The notes under the pieces were generated by a model. It had not been told where the DNA came from. It ran no database searches and saw only the letters and a list, made by a program, of their open reading frames with translations. Below are positions 45,002-54,712 of a DNA stretch of 64,000 nucleotides, in pieces; the stretch's first letter is position 1; the number at the start of each line of letters is the position of its first letter. Source of the stretch: Xenophilus arseniciresistens (GTDB lineage: Bacteria; Pseudomonadota; Gammaproteobacteria; Burkholderiales; Burkholderiaceae_C); NCBI RefSeq assembly GCF_028023875.1, contig NZ_JAQIPB010000003.1, forward strand, positions 1 to 64,000, written 5' to 3'. The translations under genes and the position numbers were made by a program.

Positions 45002-47134
45002 TCAACGGCTGGCGTTGCGGTCCGTGATCATGCGCGGCGTGATGAACACCAGCATCTCGGTCTTATTGGCCGTGCGATCACGCTTGCGAAAGAGTGCGCC
45101 CACCACCGGCACTTCGCCCAGAACGGGGATGCGCGATTCGTCATTGGTTTCGGTCAGCTCGAAGATGCCGCCGATCACCACCGTGCCGCCGTTTTCCACC
45201 AGCACCTCGGTTTGCACATGCTTGGTGTTGATGGCCGGACCCGCGCTGGTATTGACGCCGCGCGAATCCTTGCTCACGTCCAGCGCCAGAATGATGTTGC
45301 CTTCGGGCGTGATCTGGGGCGTCACTTCCAGCTTAAGCACGGCCTTGCGGAACGAGATGGACGTCGCGCCGCTGGAGGTGGCCTGCTGGTAGGGAATCTC
45401 TTCACCCTGCTCGATCAGCGCCTTGGTCTGGTCGGCCGTGATCACGCGCGGGCTCGAAATCACGCGGCCCTTGCCGTCCGCCTCCATGGCCGAGATTTCC
45501 AGATTCAGCATGCGCGAGAAGCTGGAATTGAACAGCGACAGCGCGAAAGTTCCCACAGCATCGCCCGTGGTTGAGGTCGCAGGCAGGTTGATGAAGTTGG
45601 AATTCGTGAAGGTGGTGGTCGCGCTCGGGCTGGCGGTGAAGGCGCCGTTGACCACGGCGTTGGGCGCGACCGTGGGCATCGCGCCAAAGGTGCTGCGTGT
45701 GTTGATGATGCCGCCGCCCAGGCGCACGCCCAGCGAGCGACCGAAGGTGTCGGTGGCTTCCACGATGCGGGCCTCGATCAGCACCTGGCGCATCGGCACA
45801 TCCAGCTTCTGGATCATTTCGGCCACCTGCGCCAACCGTGACGGCACGTCCGTCACGAAGACCTGGTTGGTGCGTTGTTCGGCAATCACGCTGCCGCGCT
45901 GACTCAGGATGCGGGTGGCGGTGCCGCTGCCACCGCCGCCGCCCGCGGCGGCGCCGGTGCCCGACAAGCCCTGGGCAATGACCAGTGCCTTGGTGTAGTT
46001 GAGCTGAAAGGACTGGGTGCGCAGGGGTTCGAGGTTCTCGATGGCCGCGCGGGCCTCGAAGTCCATCTTCTCCTTGGCGTTGATCTCGTCCTTGGGCGCG
46101 ATCCACAGCACCGAGCCGTTCTTGCGCATGCCCAGGTTCTTGGCCTGCATGATGATGTCCAGCGCCTGGTCCCAGGGCACGTCCTTCAGCCGCAGCGTCA
46201 GCGCACCCGTCACCGAATCCGAGGTGACGATGTTGAAATTCGTGAAGTCGGCGATCACCTGCAACAGCGATCGGATCTCGATGTTCTGGAAGTTCAGCGA
46301 CAGCTTCTCGCCCGTGTAACCCACGCCCTGCGTGAGTTTGGTCGGGTCCACCTTGCGCGCGCGCACTTCCACCACGAACTGGTTGTCGCTCTGGTAAGCA
46401 GAATGCTCCCAGTCGCCGCGCGGCTCGATGGTCATGCGCACGCGGTCGCCCACCTGCTGGGCGCTGACGAACTGCACAGGCGTGTTGAAGTCGGCCACGT
46501 CAAGGCGGCGGCGCAGCCCTTCGGGCAGGCGCGAGCGCGTGAACTCGACCAGCAGCTGGCTGCCTTGCTGGCGCACATCCACACCCACCTGGTTGTTGGG
46601 CAGCGCCACGATCACGCGGCCCGTGTTGCCCTCGCCGAGGCGGAAATCGATGTCGCGAATGGGCAGAGTGTCGCGGTTGCGGTTCTCTGCAAAAGCCGTG
46701 TTGCCCGCCGAAGCCATTGCCGGGCCTGCGGCCGGCTCCAGCACCACCAGCAGTGAATTGCCCTGCAACTCGGCCCGGTAGGCCACCGCCTGCTTCAGGT
46801 TCAGCACCAGCCGGGTCCGGTCGCCGGCCTGCACGACGTTGGCCGAACGCAGGTTGCCCTGGTTCAGATCGACCGCCGACCGTCCCACGGCATTGCTCAC
46901 GCCCGGGAAATCCAGCGCGATGCGCGCGGGACTCTGGACGGTGAAGCCCTGCGGCAATGCGGCCAGAGGCTGCGCGAAGTCGATGCGAACCACTTCGGCC
47001 CCCGACTGCAGCGAGCCGGTGATTGCCTGAATGGCATTCTGCGCATGCGCCAGCGCCGTCGCACCGAGTGCGAACAAGCCGAGGGCTGCGCAGCGCAGCC
47101 AGCCCTGCCAGGTTGTTTTTGCTTGTGACTTCAT
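45002..47134 (-). CDS. pilQ: Type IV pilus secretin PilQ
   Basis: 710 residues from ATG 47134 (MKSQAKTTWQGWLRCAAL) with a signal peptide ending ALAHAQ. Two N-terminal AMIN domains, the N0/N1 region (LSLNFQNIEIRSLLQVIADFTNFNIV; VPWDQALDIIMQAKNLGM) and the C-terminal secretin (RQVLIEARIVEATDTFGRSLGV, SSPRVITADQTKALIEQGEEIPY, VPVVGALFRKRDRTANKTEMLVFITPRMI) are all present. It forms the outer-membrane pore for the pilus. Its start overlaps the pilP stop by 4 bp. Confidence 0.96.
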   Translation of the reverse strand: MKSQAKTTWQGWLRCAALGLFALGATALAHAQNAIQAITGSLQSGAEVVRIDFAQPLAALPQGFTVQSPARIALDFPGVSNAVGRSAVDLNQGNLRSANVVQAGDRTRLVLNLKQAVAYRAELQGNSLLVVLEPAAGPAMASAGNTAFAENRNRDTLPIRDIDFRLGEGNTGRVIVALPNNQVGVDVRQQGSQLLVEFTRSRLPEGLRRRLDVADFNTPVQFVSAQQVGDRVRMTIEPRGDWEHSAYQSDNQFVVEVRARKVDPTKLTQGVGYTGEKLSLNFQNIEIRSLLQVIADFTNFNIVTSDSVTGALTLRLKDVPWDQALDIIMQAKNLGMRKNGSVLWIAPKDEINAKEKMDFEARAAIENLEPLRTQSFQLNYTKALVIAQGLSGTGAAAGGGGGSGTATRILSQRGSVIAEQRTNQVFVTDVPSRLAQVAEMIQKLDVPMRQVLIEARIVEATDTFGRSLGVRLGGGIINTRSTFGAMPTVAPNAVVNGAFTASPSATTTFTNSNFINLPATSTTGDAVGTFALSLFNSSFSRMLNLEISAMEADGKGRVISSPRVITADQTKALIEQGEEIPYQQATSSGATSISFRKAVLKLEVTPQITPEGNIILALDVSKDSRGVNTSAGPAINTKHVQTEVLVENGGTVVIGGIFELTETNDESRIPVLGEVPVVGALFRKRDRTANKTEMLVFITPRMITDRNASR

Positions 47135-47670
47135 TTGTTCGCCTTCTCTTGCAGTTGCAGCGTGACGGGCCGCTCGATCCACTCCCCAGCCGCGTCCTGC
47201 ACGATTTCACGCAAAGCCAATTCCGTTTCGCCAATACGGGTGATACGCCCGTAGTTCATGCCGATGTGGTTGCCCACCCGCACCTGGTAGAGCAGCTTGT
47301 CCACCTGCAGCAGGGCCACGCGCTGACCGTTGCGGTCCAGGCTCCCGACCATGGCCATGCTGTCCAGCGGAAAGGCCTCCAGCGCTTCCTTGCGCCGGTT
47401 GAGCTCGGTGGCCAGCAGATCCGAATAGCCAGGCACCGCGGTTTCTCGGCGCAGTGCCTGGGTCAGCTTGTCGCGGCTGAAGGGCTCCACGGCCGCGACC
47501 TCGGTGTAGCGCTGGGCTTCGAAGCGCTTGGGCTCGGAAATCTGCTCGACGCGCGGACGCACCTTGGCGCGCTCGTCACGCATCCAGCTGCGCAGGTCCT
47601 CCTGGCCCCCGTCGCAGCCCCCCAGCAGAACCAGGACGCACAAGGCGCCGCACAAAGTTGCTGCACGCAT
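47131..47670 (-). CDS. pilP: Type IV pilus assembly lipoprotein PilP
   Basis: 179 residues, a lipoprotein with lipobox LLGGC at about residue 19. PilP text is clear: DLRSWMRDERAKVRPRVEQI at the mature start, then the beta-rich domain with SLDRNGQRVALLQVDKLLYQVRVGNHIGMNYGRITRIGETELAL. It links the inner-membrane PilN-PilO complex to PilQ. It is 5 bp from pilO and overlaps pilQ. Confidence 0.94.
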   Translation of the reverse strand: MRAATLCGALCVLVLLGGCDGGQEDLRSWMRDERAKVRPRVEQISEPKRFEAQRYTEVAAVEPFSRDKLTQALRRETAVPGYSDLLATELNRRKEALEAFPLDSMAMVGSLDRNGQRVALLQVDKLLYQVRVGNHIGMNYGRITRIGETELALREIVQDAAGEWIERPVTLQLQEKANK

Positions 47671-47675
47671 GGTTC

Positions 47676-48365
47676 TTATCTCTTCTTGTTCTCTGCCTGG
47701 GCCGCGCGCTTTTGCGCTGCCTGCTCCTCGGCATCCAGGTAGCGGTAGGTTCGCGCCGTGGCGTCCATCGTCAGGCCGCCATCCTTGGCCGGCGCGATCG
47801 ACAGATTGTTCAGCGTCACGATGCGCGACAGATGCGCCACATCGGAGGCGAAGGAGCCCATGTCGTGGTAGCGGCCGGTCACGCGCACGGCGATGGGCAG
47901 TTCGGCGTAATAGTCGCGCAGCACGACCTGGCCGGGCCTGAACAGCTCGAACTGCAGGCTGCGCCCCAGGCCGGCCTGGTTGATGTCCGACAGCAGCGCG
48001 TCCATCTCCGCCTTGCTTGGCAGCTGTTTCTCGAGCAGCGTGACGTACTGCTGCACTTGCTCGCGCTGCTGTTTCAGCAGATCGAGATTGACGGCCTGCG
48101 CCACCTTCTTCTGGTAATCCAGGCGCAGGGTCTGCTCGGTCGAGCGCGCCGTTTCGAGTTCGTCATTGACGTCGGTGAGCCAGACGAACCACAACGCGAC
48201 CACGGTGACGGCCGCCAGGGCCACCAGCAGCACGTAGCGCGGGATCGGGGGCCAGACAGCCGGGTCGTTGGGATTGAGTCCCTGGAACTGCGCGCCCCAG
48301 CGACGCAGGGTCGTGCCGATGTCGACCTTCGGCAGGGACAGGGAGGCGGAACGCTTCTTCGCCAT
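47676..48365 (-). CDS. pilO: Type IV pilus inner-membrane protein PilO
   Basis: 229 residues. One membrane helix (YVLLVALAAVTVVALWFVWL), then a coiled coil (ETARSTEQTLRLDYQKKVAQAVNLDLLKQQ region) and the ferredoxin-like core with QVVLRDYYAELPIAVRVTGRYHDMGSFASDVAHLSRIVTL, which is diagnostic. It pairs with PilN to align the pilus machine. Gaps of 4 and 5 bp to its neighbours. Confidence 0.95.
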   Translation of the reverse strand: MAKKRSASLSLPKVDIGTTLRRWGAQFQGLNPNDPAVWPPIPRYVLLVALAAVTVVALWFVWLTDVNDELETARSTEQTLRLDYQKKVAQAVNLDLLKQQREQVQQYVTLLEKQLPSKAEMDALLSDINQAGLGRSLQFELFRPGQVVLRDYYAELPIAVRVTGRYHDMGSFASDVAHLSRIVTLNNLSIAPAKDGGLTMDATARTYRYLDAEEQAAQKRAAQAENKKR

Positions 48366-48369
48366 GCTC

Positions 48370-48984
48370 TCAACCCTTCACTGCGCCGGGCGCAGGCTTG
48401 GCAGCGCCTTCTGGCTTGATCTGCGTGGGACGCTTCACGTCCACCCGCATGCGAAAACTGGCCACCCGGCGCACATCGCGCGCGCTCAGCGTGACGTTGG
48501 CAGCCGTGATCTCGATGAGCTCCGGCTTGGCGAGCCAGGGGCTGCTGTTGGCTAGGTTGCGCAGCAATTCCGAGACGCGTTCGTTCGATTGGGCCATGCC
48601 CTGCAGCGACACGACCTGGTTCTCCTGCTTCATTTCGGTGAAATAGACACCGTCCGGCAACTGCCGCACCAGTTCGTTGAGCAGGTGTACAGGCAGGTTA
48701 CGGTCACCCTGGAGGTCCTCCACGGCCTGCTGGCGTGCGCGCAGGGCCGCGATCTCGGCCTGCAGGCTCGCGATCTCCTTGATCTCGTTGTCCAGCTTCT
48801 TGATTTCGGACTGGAGCAGGCTGTTGCGCGACTGTTGCAGCTCGATCTGGGCCTGCAGCCACAGAAAGCCGACGCCCGCCAGCAGCCCGCCCACAAGCAC
48901 CGACACGCCCAGCGCGGCGTAGAAATTCTCGCGGCGCCGCTTGCGTGCCGCTTCGCGGTGAGGAAGCAGGTTGATCAGGATCAC
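48370..48984 (-). CDS. pilN: Type IV pilus inner-membrane protein PilN
   Basis: 204 residues starting MILINLLPHREAARKRRRENF, the conserved cytoplasmic PilM-binding tail (INLLPHR). One membrane helix (LGVSVLVGGLLAGVGFLWL), a coiled coil, then a periplasmic domain with LVRQLPDGVYFTEMKQENQ. Its C-terminus is Pro/Lys/Ala-rich. It binds PilM in the cytosol and PilO in the periplasm. The ATG overlaps the pilM stop (ATGA). Confidence 0.95.
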   Translation of the reverse strand: MILINLLPHREAARKRRRENFYAALGVSVLVGGLLAGVGFLWLQAQIELQQSRNSLLQSEIKKLDNEIKEIASLQAEIAALRARQQAVEDLQGDRNLPVHLLNELVRQLPDGVYFTEMKQENQVVSLQGMAQSNERVSELLRNLANSSPWLAKPELIEITAANVTLSARDVRRVASFRMRVDVKRPTQIKPEGAAKPAPGAVKG

Positions 48985-50057
48985 TGCAGGAACCTCCGCA
49001 TGGCCAGACCGCAGGACGTGAGGTACGAAGGCGCCTCCCGGCGCACCTTTTTCTCGCGCACTGCAGCGCCGAATTCCATGCCCTCGAAGGGATTGACCAG
49101 AGAGCAGGCGAAAGAGGTCTGGCGGGTCACGGCGCTGGTCAGACCCGGCAGCGAAGCGGATCCGCCGGCCAGCAGCACATAGTCCACGCGGTTGTGCGTG
49201 GTGCTGGTGAAGAAGAACTGCAGGGCGCGCGCGATTTCCTGCGCGATGCTGGCCACGAAAGGCTTGAGCACGCCAGAGGCGTATTCGGGCGGCAGGTCGC
49301 CGCTGCGCTTCTTGGCCTCGGCTTCTTCCGGCGAGAAGCCGTACTGGCGCGCGATCAGTTGCGTGAGCTGGGCACCACCGAAAGCCTGGTCGCGGTCGTA
49401 GAGCACCTCTTCATTGCGCATCACCTGCATGCTCGTGGTGAAAGCGCCCACCTCGAACAGGGCGACCACCGCATCGTAGCCACCGCCAGGCAGTTGCTCG
49501 ATCAGGCGCGTGGTCGCCAGGCGCGATGCAAAGGAGTCCACATCGAGGATTTCAGCCTTCAGGCCAGCGGCTTCGGCCAGGCCCTGGCGATCCTGCACCT
49601 TTTCCTTGCGGGAGGCAGCGATCAGGACTTCCACGTCATCGACCGAGCCGGCACTGGGGCCCACCACGCAGAAGTCCAGGCTCACTTCATCGAGCGAGAA
49701 CGGAATGTACTGGTTGGCCTCGGACTCCACCTGGATCTCGAGTTCCTGCTCGCTCAGGCCTCCGGGCAGGACGATCTTCTTGGTGATGACGGCCGAAGGC
49801 GGCAGCGCCAGCGCAGCGCTCTTGGTGCGGGTGCCGCTCTTGCGAACCAGCCGGCGCACCGCATCGGCGACTTCGTCGAACTTCTCGACGTTGCCATCGG
49901 CAATCCAGCCTCGCTCCAAAGGCTCGATCGCACAGCGCTCCAGCACCAGCTTGCCGCTTGCGGACCTGGAAAGTTCGACCAGCTTCACGCTGGATGAACT
50001 CACGTCCAGGCCGAGCAGCGGGGCCGCTTGACGGCGAAACAGAGATGCAAAGGCCAC
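48981..50057 (-). CDS. pilM: Type IV pilus actin-like ATPase PilM
   Basis: 358 residues. The nucleotide-binding text is GLDVSSSSVKLVEL at the N-terminus and VLLAGGSASLPGLTSAV near the C-terminus; KKIVLPGGLSEQELEIQVESEANQYIPFSLDEV is PilM-typical. First gene of pilMNOPQ. It is divergent from ponA across 246 bp, which should hold its promoter, though I cannot pick clear hexamers. This divergence from the PBP1A gene is a common arrangement in pseudomonads and betaproteobacteria. Confidence 0.95.
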   Translation of the reverse strand: MAFASLFRRQAAPLLGLDVSSSSVKLVELSRSASGKLVLERCAIEPLERGWIADGNVEKFDEVADAVRRLVRKSGTRTKSAALALPPSAVITKKIVLPGGLSEQELEIQVESEANQYIPFSLDEVSLDFCVVGPSAGSVDDVEVLIAASRKEKVQDRQGLAEAAGLKAEILDVDSFASRLATTRLIEQLPGGGYDAVVALFEVGAFTTSMQVMRNEEVLYDRDQAFGGAQLTQLIARQYGFSPEEAEAKKRSGDLPPEYASGVLKPFVASIAQEIARALQFFFTSTTHNRVDYVLLAGGSASLPGLTSAVTRQTSFACSLVNPFEGMEFGAAVREKKVRREAPSYLTSCGLAMRRFLQ

Positions 50058-50249
50058 CGTAAAGTCCCCAAAGAAGGGTTTGTAACGAATAGAAATTTTT
50101 GCGTGTGGTTACATGCTATCAGCAGATATAGCGCCAAACCACGACTGCGGCGCAGGCAAACATGTAAGCGTTGCCAAAAGCGCACGGCTTGCACAGATTG
50201 ATCACGGGATGATGTGAGCAACCACCTGCGCAGCCTGCCTCCCGGCCCT

Positions 50250-50276
50250 GCCGGCTCCTGAGGCCGGCCTTTTTAT
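50250..50276 (+). terminator. Terminator-like hairpin with T-tract in the pilM/ponA gap
   Basis: Arms GCCGGC and GCCGGC around TCCTGAG, followed by CCTTTTTA. A perfect TATAAT (50274-50279) overlaps the T-tract and may be the ponA -10, 24 bp before its ATG, although no good -35 sits in front. No plus-strand gene ends upstream, so the hairpin could close a small RNA made within 50058-50250. Confidence 0.45.
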
Positions 50277-50303
50277 AATCAGCAGCCTACTCCTTCGACT
50301 GCC

Positions 50304-52706
50304 ATGCCCGATTCCTCCAGCGCCCGCGGGCCTGACAAGAAGCAATCCCCCCCTCAACGGCCACTGTGGCTGCGCTGGCTGGTTCGCAGCCTCCTCTGGG
50401 TCGCTGGCCTGGGCGCCGCGGTGGTGGCTTCGGCCGCGATCGTGCTGGCGATGGCCCTGGCGGTGGCCTACCCCAACCTGCCCGATGTCTCGGACCTGGC
50501 GGATTACCGCCCCAAGCTGCCGCTGCGCATCTTCTCGGCCGACGGGATGCTGATTGGCGAGTTCGGCGAGGAACGCCGCAATCTCACGCCGATCGCGACG
50601 GTGCCCCAATTGATGAAGGACGCCGTGCTGGCGGCCGAAGACACGCGCTTCTATGACCATGGGGGCGTGGACTACAAGGGCGTGATGCGGGCCGGCCTGG
50701 CCAACCTCGAGCGAGCCAAGAGCCAGGGCGCCTCCACGATCTCGATGCAGGTGGCGCGCAACGTCTACCTCAGTTCCGAAAAGACGCTCACTCGCAAGAT
50801 CTACGAAATCCTGCTGACCTTCAAGCTGGAACACCAGTTGAGCAAGGACCAGATCCTTGAGATCTACCTGAACCAGATCTACCTGGGTAACCGGGCCTAT
50901 GGCTTCGCCGCCGCCGCGGACGCCTACTACGGCAAGACGCTGGCCGAGTTGAGCATCGCCGAAGCCGCCATGCTGGCCGGCCTGCCCAAGGCGCCCGGCG
51001 CCAACAACCCCATCAACAACCCGACGCGCGCACGCGGGCGCCAGATCTACGTCATCGACCGCATGGTCGAGGCCGGCTTCATCACCCCTCAGCAAGCGGC
51101 CGTGGCGCGCGAGGAAAAGCTGCAGTTGCGCGACCGCCAGGGCACCCGCCGCCTGCACGCCGAATTCGTCGCAGAAACGGTGCGCCAGCTGCTGTTCGCC
51201 CAGTACGGCGAAAGTACCTACACCCGCGGCCTGAAGGTCTACACCTCCATCGAATCTGCCGATCAGAACGCCGCCTACGAGGCGCTGCGCCGGGGCATCA
51301 TGGACTACGAGCGGCGCCAGCATTACCGCGGCCCCGAGAAGTTCGTGACCCTGCCCGCCGACGCGGCCGAGCTGGACGAAGCCGTGGACGACGCCCTGGC
51401 CGAGCACCCGGACAACGGCGACGTGCTGTCGGCCGTCGTCCTGAGCGCCTCGGCCAAGGAAGTGACGGCCATGCGCGCCAACGGCGACGTGCTCAAGATC
51501 AGCGGCGATGGGCTCAAGCCCGTGCAGTCGGGACTGTCGGACAAGGCGGCCCCCAACCTGCGCATTCGCCGCGGTGCGGTGATCCGCGTGGTACAGACCC
51601 CCAAGAGCAGCTGGGAGATCACGCAGTTGCCAGAGGTGGAAGGCGCCTTCGTCTCGCTGGACCCGCGCGATGGCGCCGTCAAGGCCCTGGTAGGCGGCTT
51701 CGACTTCAGCAAGAACAAGTTCAACCACGTCACGCAGGCCTGGCGGCAGCCGGGCTCCAGCTTCAAGCCTTTCATCTATTCCGCGGCGCTGGAAAAGGGC
51801 TTCATGCCCAGCACGGTGGTCAATGACGGTCCGCTCTTCTTCGACGCCGGTACCACGGGCGGCCAGCCCTGGGAGCCCAAGAACTACGACGGCAACTTCG
51901 AAGGTCCGATGAGCCTGCGCCGCGCGCTGATGAAGTCCAAGAACATGGTCTCGATCCGCGTGCTGCAGTCCATCGGCACGAAGTACGCGCAGGAATGGGT
52001 GACCCACTTCGGCTTCGAGCGTGAGAAGCACCCAGCCTATCTGCCGATGGCGCTGGGCTCCGGCTCGGTCACACCGATGCAGATGGCCACCGCCTACGCG
52101 GTTTTCGCCAACGGCGGCTTTCGCATCAATCCCTATCTGATCACGCGCATCACCGACCACAAGGACAAGGTGCTGGTCGACGTGCAGCCGCCCAAGCTCG
52201 ACGAGAGCCAGCGCGCCATCCCGCAGCGCAATGCCTTCGTGATGAACACGCTGCTGCAATCCATCACCAGCGGCGGCACGGCGGCCCGCGCGCAGGCCAC
52301 GCTCAAGCGCACCGACCTCTACGGCAAGACCGGCACCACCAACGATTCGCTGGATGCCTGGTTCGCCGGCTTCCAGCCGACCAACGTGGCCGTGGTGTGG
52401 ATGGGCTACGACACGCCGCGCAAGCTGGGCAGCCGGGAAACCGGCGGTGGCCTGAGCCTGCCCGTGTGGATCAGTTACATGCAGACCGCGCTCAAGGGCG
52501 TGCCCGTGGCCGAACTTCAGCCGCCGCCCGGTGTGGTGAACGTCGGCGGCGAGTGGTACTACGACGACTACACGCCGGGACGCGCCGTGTCCACGCTGGG
52601 CGTGGAGGTGGCGCCAGTGACTGCGGACCCTGGGGCCTCATCCGGCGCAGCGCACGGCTCGGGTGGCGACGAGCGCAACAGGATCCTGGACATGTTCCGC
52701 AACTGA
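50304..52706 (+). CDS. mrcA: Penicillin-binding protein 1A (bifunctional peptidoglycan synthase)
   Basis: 800 residues. An N-terminal membrane anchor (LLWVAGLGAAVVASAAIVLAM) is followed by the glycosyltransferase domain with the catalytic Glu in AAEDTRFYDHGGVDYKG and TISMQVARNVYLS, an OB-like insert, and the transpeptidase with SxxK in PGSSFKPFIYSAA, SxN in MKSKNMVSIRVL and KTGT in YGKTGTTNDSLDAWF. All catalytic residues are present. It builds and cross-links peptidoglycan at the outer face of the inner membrane. Convergent with cyaY. Confidence 0.96.
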   Translation: MPDSSSARGPDKKQSPPQRPLWLRWLVRSLLWVAGLGAAVVASAAIVLAMALAVAYPNLPDVSDLADYRPKLPLRIFSADGMLIGEFGEERRNLTPIATVPQLMKDAVLAAEDTRFYDHGGVDYKGVMRAGLANLERAKSQGASTISMQVARNVYLSSEKTLTRKIYEILLTFKLEHQLSKDQILEIYLNQIYLGNRAYGFAAAADAYYGKTLAELSIAEAAMLAGLPKAPGANNPINNPTRARGRQIYVIDRMVEAGFITPQQAAVAREEKLQLRDRQGTRRLHAEFVAETVRQLLFAQYGESTYTRGLKVYTSIESADQNAAYEALRRGIMDYERRQHYRGPEKFVTLPADAAELDEAVDDALAEHPDNGDVLSAVVLSASAKEVTAMRANGDVLKISGDGLKPVQSGLSDKAAPNLRIRRGAVIRVVQTPKSSWEITQLPEVEGAFVSLDPRDGAVKALVGGFDFSKNKFNHVTQAWRQPGSSFKPFIYSAALEKGFMPSTVVNDGPLFFDAGTTGGQPWEPKNYDGNFEGPMSLRRALMKSKNMVSIRVLQSIGTKYAQEWVTHFGFEREKHPAYLPMALGSGSVTPMQMATAYAVFANGGFRINPYLITRITDHKDKVLVDVQPPKLDESQRAIPQRNAFVMNTLLQSITSGGTAARAQATLKRTDLYGKTGTTNDSLDAWFAGFQPTNVAVVWMGYDTPRKLGSRETGGGLSLPVWISYMQTALKGVPVAELQPPPGVVNVGGEWYYDDYTPGRAVSTLGVEVAPVTADPGASSGAAHGSGGDERNRILDMFRN

Positions 52707-52772
52707 GGACGCCCGAAGGCCGCCCGAGCCGGCCTCGGTGTCGCCGCCCGCGGCCTGAACCCGGCTGGCCCC

Positions 52773-53111
52773 TCAGCGTGCGGGCGCGTCGAAGCGCAGG
52801 GCCTGGCCGGCCTGCAGGCTGGCCTCACGCGAGAGCACGGCGAACAGTTCCTCGCCGGTCTTGGTGTCCAGCCACTGCTGGCCGTCATGCTTGTAGTGGT
52901 AGCCACCGGTGCGTGCCGCCACCCATATTTCATGCAGCGGCGGCTGAAGGTTGACCACCACCTGGCTGCGATTGGCGAAAGTCAGCGTGATCATGCCTCC
53001 GGTGCGCTGGTTGTCGATGTCCGCATCGGTGTCGTCATTGATGCGGTCACAGCCCTGCTCGATGGCCGCAAGCGCGGCCTCGGCGTGGTCCAGATACTCC
53101 TGATCGGTCAT
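52773..53111 (-). CDS. cyaY: Iron-sulfur cluster assembly protein CyaY (frataxin)
   Basis: 112 residues from ATG 53111 ([18 protein letters not shown]). The acidic first helix ([22 protein letters not shown]) that binds iron, [29 protein letters not shown] and [19 protein letters not shown] are all frataxin-like. It modulates Fe-S cluster assembly in the cytosol. It is divergent from lptM with only 15 bp between the starts, so the two promoters must overlap neighbouring coding sequence. Confidence 0.95.
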   Translation of the reverse strand: MTDQEYLDHAEAALAAIEQGCDRINDDTDADIDNQRTGGMITLTFANRSQVVVNLQPPLHEIWVAARTGGYHYKHDGQQWLDTKTGEELFAVLSREASLQAGQALRFDAPAR

Positions 53112-53126
53112 GAATAGAATTTCGTG

Positions 53127-53417
53127 ATGTTGAATGCCCAAAGAATTCTAGTGAGCGCCAGCAGCCGCGCTGGCCTTGGGGTCGCTGTGCTGGCCGCTCT
53201 TGTGTCCGTGTCGGCCTGCGGCCAGCGCGGCCCGCTGTACCTGCCCACCGACCCGGCCGCCGCGCAGCGCGCGACGTTGCCGCAAACCGTGCTGCCGGGC
53301 CTGGCGCCCGACGCGCCGGCCAGCAGCAGCACCAATGGCGACGCGCGAACCAATCGCAACGATGCCAGCGTTCCCGCCGCCGGCGTGGGCGCCCCCGCAG
53401 GAGGAACGGCGCGATGA
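53127..53417 (+). CDS. lptM: LptM (YifL-like) small lipoprotein
   Basis: 96 residues from the second ATG (53127); the preceding ATG at 53124 adds one Met. Lipoprotein signal peptide ([15 protein letters not shown]) followed by the family signature [10 protein letters not shown] directly after the acylated Cys. The tail is Pro/Ala/Asn-rich and longer than in E. coli. LptM assists LptD maturation in the outer membrane. The stop overlaps the lysA ATG (ATGA), the conserved cyaY-lptM-lysA order. Confidence 0.88.
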   Translation: MLNAQRILVSASSRAGLGVAVLAALVSVSACGQRGPLYLPTDPAAAQRATLPQTVLPGLAPDAPASSSTNGDARTNRNDASVPAAGVGAPAGGTAR

Positions 53418-54697
53418 GCCCGTCACTCAACACATTCCCGGGCCAGCCGCACGTGGCGCGCAAGGAAGGCAGCCTGTGTGTGGAAGACCTCGAGCTCGAA
53501 ACCCTGGCGCGCCAGCATGGCACGCCGCTGTTCGTGTACTCCCAGCAGTGGATGCTGGACGCGCTGGCGGCCTACCGCCGCGGTTTCGCCGGCCGCGATG
53601 CGCTGGTCTGCTACGCGATCAAGGCCAATTCCTCGCTGGGCATCCTGCGGGTGTTTGCCGAGGCCGGCTGCGGCTTCGACATCGTCTCCGGCGGTGAGCT
53701 GGCGCGCGTGCTGGCCGCAGGCGCCGACGCCGCCAAGGTGATCTTCTCTGGCGTGGGCAAAACCCGCGCCGAAATGCGCCAGGCCCTGGCCGCCGGCATC
53801 GGCTGCTTCAACGTCGAAAGCGAAGCCGAGATCGACGTGCTCAACGAAGTGGCGCTGGCCGAGGGCAGGCGCGCGCCCATCAGCGTGCGCATCAACCCCA
53901 ATGTCGACCCGAAGACGCACCCGTACATCTCCACGGGCCTGAAGGGCAACAAGTTCGGCGTGGCCCACGACCGCGCCGTGGCCGTGTACCGCCACGCGGC
54001 CGCGCTGCCGGGGCTGCAGGTGGTGGGCATCGACTGTCACATCGGCTCGCAGATCACCGAAGCCGACCCTTACCTGGACGCGGTGGAGCGCGTGCTGGAT
54101 CTGGTGCAGGCCATCGAGGCCCATGACGGCATCCGCCTGCATCACCTGGACTTCGGCGGCGGCCTGGGCATCGACTACAACGGCGACACGCCGCCCGCGG
54201 CCGATGCGCTGTGGCAGCAGTTGCTGGCCCGGCTGGACGCTCGCGGCTTCGGCGAGCGCCGCATCGTCATCGAGCCGGGTCGCTCGCTGGTCGGCAATGC
54301 GGGCGTGTGCGTCACCGAAGTGCTCTACACCAAGCCCGGTGAAGAGAAGAACTTCTGCATCGTCGATGCGGCCATGAACGACCTGCCGCGCCCGGCCATG
54401 TACCAGGCCTTCCATCGCATCGAGCCGCTGGCCCTGCGCGCCGACGAACCCACGGTGCGCTACGACGTGGTGGGCCCGGTGTGCGAAAGCGGCGACTGGC
54501 TGGGCCGTGATCGCGACCTGGCGGTGCAGGCGGGCGACCTGCTGGCGGTGCTGTCTGCGGGCGCCTATTGCATGAGCATGGCGAGCAACTACAACACGCG
54601 TGCGCGCGCAGCCGAGGTGCTGGTCAGCGGCGACAAGGCCACGCTGATCCGCCGCCGCGAAAGCATTGAGGACCAGCTTCGCACCGAGCTGCCTTGA
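53414..54697 (+). CDS. lysA: Diaminopimelate decarboxylase
   Basis: 427 residues. PLP-Lys in VCYAIKANSSLGILR, then KTHPYISTGLKGNKFGV, GIDCHIGSQITE, LDFGGGLGIDY, IEPGRSLVGNAGV and the partner-subunit Cys in GPVCESGDWLGRDR. It makes L-lysine from meso-diaminopimelate in the cytosol, the last step of lysine synthesis. It is convergent with msrQ with only 15 bp between, and no clear terminator. Confidence 0.97.
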   Translation: MSPSLNTFPGQPHVARKEGSLCVEDLELETLARQHGTPLFVYSQQWMLDALAAYRRGFAGRDALVCYAIKANSSLGILRVFAEAGCGFDIVSGGELARVLAAGADAAKVIFSGVGKTRAEMRQALAAGIGCFNVESEAEIDVLNEVALAEGRRAPISVRINPNVDPKTHPYISTGLKGNKFGVAHDRAVAVYRHAAALPGLQVVGIDCHIGSQITEADPYLDAVERVLDLVQAIEAHDGIRLHHLDFGGGLGIDYNGDTPPAADALWQQLLARLDARGFGERRIVIEPGRSLVGNAGVCVTEVLYTKPGEEKNFCIVDAAMNDLPRPAMYQAFHRIEPLALRADEPTVRYDVVGPVCESGDWLGRDRDLAVQAGDLLAVLSAGAYCMSMASNYNTRARAAEVLVSGDKATLIRRRESIEDQLRTELP

Positions 54698-54712
54698 AGC
54701 AGGCCGCCGTGC

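Noticed and set aside
52707-52772. Terminator between ponA and cyaY
   Set aside because: GC-rich partial symmetry only, no stable stem with a T-tract on either strand.
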